Below, one piece after another: positions 27,464-34,488 of a stretch of 64,000 bases of DNA. Every line of letters starts with the position of its first letter. Within the stretch, counting starts at the first letter, position 1. Source of the stretch: Oxalicibacterium solurbis (lineage in GTDB: Bacteria; Pseudomonadota; Gammaproteobacteria; Burkholderiales; Burkholderiaceae_D); the NCBI RefSeq assembly GCF_014635845.1, contig NZ_BMDP01000002.1:744001-808000 (forward strand), written 5' to 3'. The notes under the pieces were generated by a model that made no database searches, was not told where the DNA came from, and worked only from the letters and a program-made list of their open reading frames with translations. The position numbers and the translations under genes are program-made.

Positions 27464-28573
27464 TCAGCCGCCGATGTACGACATCTCGACCTTGCGCTCC
27501 TTCAGCTCGGACGTGTTGGCGGTGCGCAATTCGGAATAGCGGTCGTCGCGTGCGCGCCAGATGTGGGCGATGACGGTGGAGATTTCCTCGTCGCTGTTGC
27601 CGTTGCGCAGCAGCGCGCGCAGATCGTGGCCGCCGGTGGCGAACAGGCAGGTGTAGAGCTTGCCTTCGGTGGAAAGCCGGGCGCGGCTGCAGTCGCTGCA
27701 GAAGGCCTGTGTGACGCTGGAGATGACACCGATCTCGCCGCTGCCATCAGCATGGCGCCAGCGGTTGGCGGTTTCGCCGGTGTAGTTGGGCGCAATCGGC
27801 TCAAGCGGCATGTCGGCGCTGATGCGGCGCACGACTTCGGCGGACGGGATCACTTCATCCATCTTCCAGCCGTTCGATGTGCCCACGTCCATGTATTCGA
27901 TGAAGCGCAGGACATAGGGCGTGTCCTTGAAGTGGCGCGCCATCGGCAGGATTTCCTGGTCGTTCATGCCGCCCTTGACGACCATGTTGATCTTGATCGG
28001 ACCCAGGCCGACGCGATGCGCCGCTTCGATGCCTTCCAGCACGTCGGTGACGGCGAAATCGACATCGTTCATCTTCTTGAAAACGGCATCGTCGAGCGCA
28101 TCCAGCGAGACTGTTACGCGCTTCAGACCGGCATCCTTCAGCGCCTGCGCCTTGCGCGCCAGCAGCGAGCCGTTGGTCGTCAGCGTCAGATCCAGTTCGC
28201 GGCCGTCGGGCGTACGCAACGCGGCCAGCATCTCGATCAGTTTTTCGACGTTCTTGCGAAGCAGCGGTTCGCCGCCGGTGAGGCGGATTTTCTCGACGCC
28301 GTGTGCGACGAACAGCGATGCGACGCGGGTGATTTCCTCGAAGGTCAGCAGCGAGGAGTGCGGCAGGTAGGGGTAATCCTTGTCGAAGACTTCCTTCGGC
28401 ATGCAGTACACGCAGCGGAAGTTGCAGCGGTCCGTGATCGAAATCCGCAAGTCGTGCAGCGGCCGTGCACGCGTGTCCGCCAGCAGCCCGGTGGGCGCTT
28501 CAAGATGCGCCGGTACGATTGGTATCCGGTTCAGATACCGCTGGTCGGCAAGCGGAATGATTTTTTCGGTCAT
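27464..28573 (-). CDS. moaA: GTP 3',8-cyclase
   Basis: MoaA is the radical SAM enzyme that starts molybdopterin synthesis from GTP. In 369 residues it has the SAM cluster motif [10 protein letters not shown], the TGGEPLLRK segment, the C-terminal GTP-side cluster CSDCSRARL followed 13 residues later by the third Cys, and the essential C-terminal Gly-Gly (MSYIGG). It heads the moaA-mobA-moeA operon and is divergent from apbC across 265 bp. Confidence 0.96.
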   Translation of the reverse strand: MTEKIIPLADQRYLNRIPIVPAHLEAPTGLLADTRARPLHDLRISITDRCNFRCVYCMPKEVFDKDYPYLPHSSLLTFEEITRVASLFVAHGVEKIRLTGGEPLLRKNVEKLIEMLAALRTPDGRELDLTLTTNGSLLARKAQALKDAGLKRVTVSLDALDDAVFKKMNDVDFAVTDVLEGIEAAHRVGLGPIKINMVVKGGMNDQEILPMARHFKDTPYVLRFIEYMDVGTSNGWKMDEVIPSAEVVRRISADMPLEPIAPNYTGETANRWRHADGSGEIGVISSVTQAFCSDCSRARLSTEGKLYTCLFATGGHDLRALLRNGNSDEEISTVIAHIWRARDDRYSELRTANTSELKERKVEMSYIGG

Positions 28574-28838
28574 GGCAGGAGGAAAGCTTCAAGCCTACAT
28601 TGTAAGTGTTTCGCGCCGACACTGTCGAACGCGGATCGTCGTTTTGCCGGAAAAGATGGGGATTTTCCAGAAAGAAGATGCGGTTTTGTCGCGTAAATTC
28701 AATGACGAAACATAGGGATATGTCGTGGAGCGCAATGTCGTATCGGCAAGACGCGAAAACTTGCTCTGTGGCGCGTTCTTGCAAAGCGGGCAAGGTACAA
28801 ATTGGTTTAGACTTGCACCACCAAATCCAGGAGAACCA

Positions 28839-29927
28839 ATGAGCATTACCATCGAAGCAGTCAAGGCAGCCTTGTCCGGCGTTATCGACCCCAATACCGG
28901 CAAGGATCTGATTAGCAGCCGTTCGGCGAAAAACATCCAGATCAACGGTGACAACGTGCTGTTCGACGTCGAACTCGGCTATCCGGCGAAAAGCCAGATC
29001 GATGGAATCCGCAAGGCTGCGGTCGAGGCGGTGCGCGGCGTCGAAGGCGCCGGTTCGGTCACGGCCAACGTCTATTCGGAGATCGTCGCGCATTCAGTGC
29101 AGCGCGGCGTCAAGTTGAAATCCAACGTCAAGAACATCATCGCGGTCGCGTCCGGCAAGGGCGGTGTCGGCAAGTCGACCACGGCCGTCAATTTGGCGCT
29201 GGCGCTGGCCGCCGAAGGTGCACAGGTCGGCATCCTGGATGCCGATATCTACGGCCCGTCGCAGCCGATGATGATGGGCATTTCCGGCCGGCCGGAAACG
29301 ATGGACGGCAAGACGATGGAGCCGATGGAAAACTACGGCCTGCAGGTATCGAGCATCGGTTTCATGATCGATCCGGACGAACCGATGGTCTGGCGCGGCC
29401 CGATCGTCACGCAGGCGCTGACGCAACTGCTGGATCAGACCAACTGGCGCGATCTGGACTATCTGATCGTCGACATGCCGCCGGGTACCGGCGACGTGCA
29501 GCTGACGATGTCGCAGAAGGTGCCGGTGACCGGTGCGGTGATCGTGACGACGCCTCAGGATATCGCGCTGCTGGATGCACGCAAGGGCCTGAAGATGTTC
29601 GAGAAGGTCGGCATTCCCATCCTCGGCATCGTCGAGAACATGAGCATGCATATCTGTTCGAACTGCGGACATGCCGAGCCGATCTTTGGTGAAGGCGGTG
29701 GCGAGAAGATGTGCAAGGATTTCGACGTGGATTTCCTTGGCGCATTGCCGCTGACCATGTCGATTCGCGAACAGGCGGATTCGGGCCGGCCGACTGTCAT
29801 CGCCGATCCGCAGGGTCCGATCGCCGATATTTACAAGAAGATCGCACGTACCATCGCGATCAAGGTGGCAGAAAAAGCAAAGGACATGTCGTCCAAATTC
29901 CCGACCATCGTCGTCAAGAACGATTAA
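28839..29927 (+). CDS. apbC: Iron-sulfur cluster carrier protein ApbC/Mrp
   Basis: An Mrp/Nbp35-family P-loop ATPase that carries Fe-S clusters. I start it at ATG 28839 (MSITIEAVK), which has CCAGGAG six bases upstream, giving 362 residues; the open frame upstream to 28725 is not used. Order: an N-terminal MIP18-like (DUF59) domain, the deviant Walker A GKGGVGKST at about residue 107, VDMPPGTGD, and the cluster-binding CxxC (ICSNCGH, about residue 272). It lies between cofactor synthesis and the formate dehydrogenase locus. Confidence 0.93.
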   Translation: MSITIEAVKAALSGVIDPNTGKDLISSRSAKNIQINGDNVLFDVELGYPAKSQIDGIRKAAVEAVRGVEGAGSVTANVYSEIVAHSVQRGVKLKSNVKNIIAVASGKGGVGKSTTAVNLALALAAEGAQVGILDADIYGPSQPMMMGISGRPETMDGKTMEPMENYGLQVSSIGFMIDPDEPMVWRGPIVTQALTQLLDQTNWRDLDYLIVDMPPGTGDVQLTMSQKVPVTGAVIVTTPQDIALLDARKGLKMFEKVGIPILGIVENMSMHICSNCGHAEPIFGEGGGEKMCKDFDVDFLGALPLTMSIREQADSGRPTVIADPQGPIADIYKKIARTIAIKVAEKAKDMSSKFPTIVVKND

Positions 29928-29949
29928 TTTTCTGCGCTTGATGCTGTTC

Positions 29950-30060
29950 CTGTTTCGGGGTATGTTCATCCCGAAACAGCAATGTTTCTCTATGCGCAGG
30001 CAAAACGCCTGCGCGACATGATCTTCCTGCATCCGCATGCCGCAGGCCGGCATGCGGTTT
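29950..30060. promoter_or_regulatory. Three consecutive perfect hairpins
   Basis: Three stem-loops lie in the 190 bp between apbC and the DUF3305 gene. They are CTGTTTCGGG/CCCGAAACAG (29950-29979, 10-bp stem), GCGCAGGC-AAAAC-GCCTGCGC (29994-30014, 8 bp) and CCGCATGCC/GGCATGCGG (30033-30057, 9 bp). None has a full T-run; the first has TGTTTCTC and the third TTTCGG behind it. They may be a weak terminator plus leader structures of the formate dehydrogenase accessory operon. Confidence 0.5.
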
Positions 30061-30117
30061 CGGCGCCGAAGCGGTGCCATCCTTGCAACGAAGGCGGCCT
30101 TGCCGCATTGGAGAAAC

Positions 30118-30648
30118 ATGGAGACGGAAGCGATACGTATCGGCGTCGTCATGCGACGCACGCCGCTTGCGAGCAGATGGCAGCCTTTTCAGTGGCAACC
30201 CGTCGAGATCGTCGGGGAGGCCGGCTCCCCGCATGCGCCGCGCCGCCTGCATGACGATCCTGCCAATGCCGGTAATGCCGAGACACTCTGGCTTTTCAAC
30301 GACCTTTCCTTCAACCTGTGTACCAGCGAAGCGGAAGGCTATTTCCTGAACATCAGCGCGCCCGAACCATGCTGGTTCATCATGTGGCGCATCGAAGAAA
30401 TCGATGGCGAAGAGATCGCCGTTCCCAAGACAGTCACGCTTTCCTATAACGAAGCGGCGCGCCAGATGGATAGCGGCGAGCGTGTCGATACGTTGCCGGC
30501 ATCGGATGACGTCATTGCATGGCTGACGGCATTCACGCGCGAGCACTATCACCCCGAACCCAAGCGCAAGCACAAGAAGCCGTCGTTCGAGGGCGGCGAG
30601 GGGGTCGAACGGATGGCGCGTGCCGAGGAGAAGGCGCATGGCGGCTGA
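30118..30648 (+). CDS. DUF3305 protein (formate dehydrogenase-linked)
   Basis: A 176-residue soluble protein starting METEAIRIGVVMRR at ATG 30118; the frame upstream to 30037 covers the hairpins and is not used. It matches the DUF3305 type (IGVVMxRTPLASRWQPFQW opening, LWLFNDLSFNL, WFIMWRIEE), found almost only beside formate dehydrogenases together with DUF3306. The C-terminus is basic and charged. Function is unknown; a maturation or chaperone role is inferred from context. It overlaps the DUF3306 gene by 11 bp. Confidence 0.85.
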   Translation: METEAIRIGVVMRRTPLASRWQPFQWQPVEIVGEAGSPHAPRRLHDDPANAGNAETLWLFNDLSFNLCTSEAEGYFLNISAPEPCWFIMWRIEEIDGEEIAVPKTVTLSYNEAARQMDSGERVDTLPASDDVIAWLTAFTREHYHPEPKRKHKKPSFEGGEGVERMARAEEKAHGG

Positions 30649-31276
30649 AGAATTCTTTGCGCGGTGGGCGAAGAAAAAAACGGAGGCCGAAGCGCCAACC
30701 GATACGCTGCCTATTTCAGCAGACCTGGAATCGCCTGCCGGCGGACAGCGCGGTGTGGCACAAACTCTGCAAACTCCACAGGATCGACAGCAGGCGCGAG
30801 AAGATGCACTGCCGCCGACGATGGAGGATGTCGCCCGGCTGACACGCGATTCCGACTATTCGCCTTTCATGGCAAAGGGCGTGGATGAAACGGTAAAGCG
30901 TTCGGCCATGAAGAAGCTTTTTTCCGACCCACACTTCAATGTCATGGACGGCCTCGATGTCTACATCGAGGATTTCACCAAATTCGAACCGATCTCGCCG
31001 GCGATGCTGGCATCGCTGAGCCATGCGAAGGAATTGCTGAATCCGACGGCTAGCGCGCAGTCATCGCTGATGCGGTTGCTGGATGCATCGGAACAGACGA
31101 ATCGCCAGATAAGCGACGCCGCAGATGATGATGCAAACACGATGCAGAATAAGCAGGAGCAAGTCCCGCTCGACGCAGCACAGCAGATATCCGATGCCGG
31201 AAAAGCGAAGCCGCCGGAAGTAAACGAAACGATAGATGCAATGGAGGATACTGCCAGGACTAAAGCAGAGAAGTGA
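30638..31276 (+). CDS. DUF3306 protein (formate dehydrogenase-linked)
   Basis: A 212-residue protein starting MAAEEFFARWAKKK at ATG 30638, the usual DUF3306 opening. The conserved core follows at about residues 65-135 (DSDYSPFMAKGVDETVKRSA, then LFSDPHFNVMDGLDVYIEDF). The C-terminal 70 residues are low-complexity and acidic. The partner gene DUF3305 overlaps its start. Function is unknown; the pair accompanies periplasmic formate dehydrogenases. Confidence 0.85.
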   Translation: MAAEEFFARWAKKKTEAEAPTDTLPISADLESPAGGQRGVAQTLQTPQDRQQAREDALPPTMEDVARLTRDSDYSPFMAKGVDETVKRSAMKKLFSDPHFNVMDGLDVYIEDFTKFEPISPAMLASLSHAKELLNPTASAQSSLMRLLDASEQTNRQISDAADDDANTMQNKQEQVPLDAAQQISDAGKAKPPEVNETIDAMEDTARTKAEK

Positions 31277-31348
31277 AGCAGACGATTGAAGCGGACGGTA
31301 TCTGACGATATCAACAAATCGAAATCAGCCAGCAATTTCAGCCAGCCA

Positions 31349-33460
31349 ATGACGACAACATTCAAACTATGCAATTGCAACCGCAGCATGCCGATCGACG
31401 GCGCTGCCGGAGAAAAGATCGGTATGGTACTCGGTACCGCATCGCTGCCGGTAGCGACCGAGCTGTGCCGGCATGATGTGACGTCCTATCTCGAGGCACT
31501 GGATGGCGTCGACGACGTCATCGTCGGTTGTACGCAGGAAAGAGCCCTGTTCACCGAACTGGCGCAGCAAAAGGGCAGTGTGGCGCCGCTGCACTTTGTC
31601 AATCTTCGCGAAACCGGCGGCTGGGGCGCAGGCGGAAAACAGGCCTTGCCGAAAATGGCAGCCTTGCTGGCCGCCGCGGCATTGCCCGATCCGGAACCGG
31701 TGCCGGTCGTCGATTACCGTTCCGAAGGTCATGTCCTCATTGTCGGGCCGGCGGATCGGGCCTTGTCGTGGGCGCGGCGTCTGCAGGATCAACTGGAAGT
31801 AAGCGTGCTGTTGACCGGTTATGCACATGCCGAAATGCCGGTCGAGCGGACCTTTCCGGTATTTTCCGGCGGGCAGGTGACGATTGCCGGCTGGCTGGGC
31901 GCCTTCACGGCGGAGTGGCGGCAGGACAATCCGATCGATCTGGAAGTCTGCACGCGCTGCAACGCCTGCGTGACGGCATGTCCGGAGCAGGCGATCGGGC
32001 TGGATTATCAGATCGACCTGGCGAAATGCAGCTCGCATCGTGACTGCGTCAAGGCTTGCGGTGCGATCGGTGCCATCGATTTTACGCGTGGCGATACCCG
32101 GCGCAGCACGACGTCCGATCTGGTCTTCGATCTTTCCGATACGCCTTTGCTGGGCATGCACCAGCCGCCGCAGGGTTACTTCGCGCCCGGCACGGATGTG
32201 CAGAAGCAGATCGACGAATCGTTGAAGCTGACCCAGATGGTCGGTGAATTCAGCAAGCCGAAGTTCTTCCTCTACAAGGAAAAGCTGTGCGCGCACGGCC
32301 GCAACGGCCAGATCGGCTGCACGGCCTGCATCGACGTCTGCTCGGCCGAAGCCGTCAGCCATGACGGCAACCGGATCAAGGTCAATCCGAACCTGTGCGT
32401 CGGTTGTGGCGCATGTACGACGGAATGCCCGTCTGGTGCGCTGACTTATGCTTATCCGCGCGCGACCGATATCGGCCTGCGCATGCAGACGATGCTGGCG
32501 GCGTATGCCAGAGCGGGCGGCGCGCAGCCGATGCTGTTGATCCACGATCAGGAAAACGGTGCAACCCTCATCAACCGGCTCGGACGCGCGGCGCAGGCGG
32601 GAGTGCAAGTAGATGGCGGACTGTCCGGTGTACCTGCACGTATATTGCCGATTGCGGTGCATCATACGGCATCGACCGGTATCGATGTCTGGCTGGCAGC
32701 GGTGGCGTATGGCGCTGCACATATGGCAATCTTGACGACAGGTAGCGAAGCGCCGCAATACATGGCAGCCCTGAAGCGGCAGATGGAAGTGGCGCAAATC
32801 ATCCTGAACGGCATGGGATATGCCGGCAGCCATTTTTCGCTGATCGAAGCGATCACACCGCAAGAGCTGGACGTGGCGCTGGCGACACTGCATCCCGCGC
32901 AAGTGCCGGCGAAGATCGCCTTGTTCCATGTGGCTGCCGAAAAACGGACGACGCTGGGATTGGCGATCGATCATCTGAAGAGCGAAGCGTCGGCTGCACC
33001 TGAAGAAATCGTCCTGCCTGCCGGCGCGCCATTCGGCGAGGTGCAGGTAAACAAGCAGGCTTGCACGCTGTGCATGTCGTGCGTCGGCGCCTGCCCGGAG
33101 GCGGCACTGGCGGACAATCCGGATCTGCCGCAACTGCGCTTCATCGAAACCAATTGCGTCCAGTGCGGCCTGTGCGAAACGACCTGCCCGGAAGACGCCA
33201 TCACACTGCAGCCGCGCCTGTTGCTCACCAACGCCGCGAAGCAGCCGACGGTGCTGAACGAAGCGCAGCCTTTCCATTGCATCAGTTGCGGCAAACCGTT
33301 CGGTACCGCGCAGATGATCGCCAACATGGTGGCAAAACTGTCGCAGCACGGCGCATTCTCGGGCAATGCCGATCGGCTGAAGATGTGCTCGGATTGCCGT
33401 GTGGTCGACATGATGGCGAACCGCCAGGAATCGACGATCGCCGACCTGAAGCGGCACTGA
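31349..33460 (+). CDS. 4Fe-4S polyferredoxin of the formate dehydrogenase locus
   Basis: A large (703 residues from ATG 31349, MTTTFKLCNCNRS; 724 if the upstream start at 31286 is used) iron-sulfur protein without signal peptide, so probably cytoplasmic. Full CxxCxxCxxxC motifs occur at CTRCNACVTACP (about residue 205), CVGCGACTTECP (about 350), CTLCMSCVGACP (about 570) and CVQCGLCETTCP (about 605). Incomplete Cys sets occur at about 230 and 325. The last 60 residues have CISCGKPFG and MCSDCR, a zinc-ribbon-like pair. It likely passes electrons to or from a redox partner, possibly during FDH maturation; no experimental role is known to me. Confidence 0.85.
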   Translation: MTTTFKLCNCNRSMPIDGAAGEKIGMVLGTASLPVATELCRHDVTSYLEALDGVDDVIVGCTQERALFTELAQQKGSVAPLHFVNLRETGGWGAGGKQALPKMAALLAAAALPDPEPVPVVDYRSEGHVLIVGPADRALSWARRLQDQLEVSVLLTGYAHAEMPVERTFPVFSGGQVTIAGWLGAFTAEWRQDNPIDLEVCTRCNACVTACPEQAIGLDYQIDLAKCSSHRDCVKACGAIGAIDFTRGDTRRSTTSDLVFDLSDTPLLGMHQPPQGYFAPGTDVQKQIDESLKLTQMVGEFSKPKFFLYKEKLCAHGRNGQIGCTACIDVCSAEAVSHDGNRIKVNPNLCVGCGACTTECPSGALTYAYPRATDIGLRMQTMLAAYARAGGAQPMLLIHDQENGATLINRLGRAAQAGVQVDGGLSGVPARILPIAVHHTASTGIDVWLAAVAYGAAHMAILTTGSEAPQYMAALKRQMEVAQIILNGMGYAGSHFSLIEAITPQELDVALATLHPAQVPAKIALFHVAAEKRTTLGLAIDHLKSEASAAPEEIVLPAGAPFGEVQVNKQACTLCMSCVGACPEAALADNPDLPQLRFIETNCVQCGLCETTCPEDAITLQPRLLLTNAAKQPTVLNEAQPFHCISCGKPFGTAQMIANMVAKLSQHGAFSGNADRLKMCSDCRVVDMMANRQESTIADLKRH

Positions 33461-33478
33461 CAAATAAAGGGGAGATGG

Positions 33479-34093
33479 ATGACGACGACGCAAGCGATGG
33501 CGTTCGAAACGCCCGATCAAGGCGAGGAAGCGGCGCGCGCGGAAATCTATGGCGTACTGGCTGCGCTGTTTTATGCGCCGCCGGCCCAAGCTCTGCTGGA
33601 CGCGATCGCAGCAGCACCGGCTGCCGGCGACAGCCAGCTCGAACAGGCATGGAGCGAACTGGCCGATGCATGCCGGCATGCGCAGCAAGCGGCGGTTCGG
33701 GAAGAGTACGAAGCCTTGTTCATCGGTGTAGGCAAGCCCGATGTGATGCTGTACGGGTCGTTCTATCTGTCCGGCTTTCTGATGGAAAAACCATTGGCGG
33801 AGTTGCGCGCCGACCTGGCGAAGCTGGGATTGGAGCGCAGCGAGGCGATGACGGAGAGCGAGGATCATCTGGCGGCGCTGTGCGAAGTGATGCGTCACCT
33901 GATCCAGTCGGACGATGCCGCTCTCGGCAACCTGGCGGCGCAGCAGAAATTCTTCGATACGCACATGCGCCCTTGGATACTGACGTGCTGCGAAGCGGTG
34001 GAAGGACATCCGAATGCCGGTTTTTATCGTTTTGCGGCATTGTTGGCCCGGCGATTTTTCGAGGTCGAGATGCAGGCTTTCGATATGGCTTGA
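33479..34093 (+). CDS. TorD/DmsD-family chaperone
   Basis: A 204-residue all-helical protein of the TorD/DmsD redox-enzyme chaperone type. It has the family pattern EYEALFIGVGKPDVMLYGSFY, EDHLAALCEVMRHL and, near the end, FYRFAALLARRFFEVE. Such chaperones bind the Tat signal of a molybdoenzyme until the cofactor is in place; here the client is presumably FdhA, encoded 400 bp downstream. ATG 33479 follows GGGGAGATGG, and the gene is 18 bp behind the polyferredoxin. Confidence 0.87.
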   Translation: MTTTQAMAFETPDQGEEAARAEIYGVLAALFYAPPAQALLDAIAAAPAAGDSQLEQAWSELADACRHAQQAAVREEYEALFIGVGKPDVMLYGSFYLSGFLMEKPLAELRADLAKLGLERSEAMTESEDHLAALCEVMRHLIQSDDAALGNLAAQQKFFDTHMRPWILTCCEAVEGHPNAGFYRFAALLARRFFEVEMQAFDMA

Positions 34094-34269
34094 TGGTTTA
34101 GCTAATTAAATTAGTTGAATTAATTTCATCTTCTCGTCATCGGGATTGAAAAAAGGCATCTTTTCTCGCAAAAAAGGATGCAAGTTGTGAAAAGCGTGTT
34201 AAATTCCAGTCATGTTGTTATAGGCTTCAAAAAGCATATTACGTCCTGCATCACCATCAGGAGACGATC
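34094..34269 (+). promoter_or_regulatory. AT-rich leader/promoter of the fdh structural genes
   Basis: A 176-bp AT-rich gap. It contains the inverted repeat CTAATT-A-AATTAG (34102-34114), then several A/T runs, and a CAGGAG ribosome binding site before 34270. A TTAAAT (-10-like) near 34199-34204 lacks a clear -35. No sigma-54 (GG-N10-GC) site fits. Confidence 0.45.
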
Positions 34270-34473
34270 ATGGCTGAGCAACAACCCAAACCTTCCCGCC
34301 GCAGTTTCTTTGCAGGACTTGGCGCCGTAGCTGCCGCCGGGGCCGCCGCCAAACTGCTTCCGCAATCTTCCCAAGCCTTGACCGACAGCGCCGTTGCGGC
34401 GCCCGAGCCGACCGGCGACAGCTATCGGCTCACCGAGCACGTCAAAAAATACTATCGCACCACCACAATCTGA
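34270..34473 (+). CDS. Formate dehydrogenase region Tat-signal peptide protein
   Basis: A 67-residue protein that is nearly all twin-arginine signal: SRRSFFAGLGAVAAAGAAAKLL, then about 30 residues ending EHVKKYYRTTTI. This is the small Tat-target protein found regularly just before fdhA (called FdhX in some systems). It may escort or be a tiny subunit of the exported enzyme. CAGGAG lies upstream. The gene ends 15 bp before fdhA. Confidence 0.88.
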   Translation: MAEQQPKPSRRSFFAGLGAVAAAGAAAKLLPQSSQALTDSAVAAPEPTGDSYRLTEHVKKYYRTTTI

Positions 34474-34488
34474 CTTCGAGGTGACGCC

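Noticed and set aside
31367-34009. An 880-codon open frame on the minus strand, opposite the polyferredoxin and TorD genes
   Set aside because: It mirrors GC-rich codon structure, has no recognisable motifs and covers genes with clear Fe-S and chaperone signatures on the plus strand.
34140-34200. A sigma-54-like GG/GC pair before the fdh Tat-peptide gene
   Set aside because: The GG-to-GC spacing is 11, not 10, and the flanking bases do not match.
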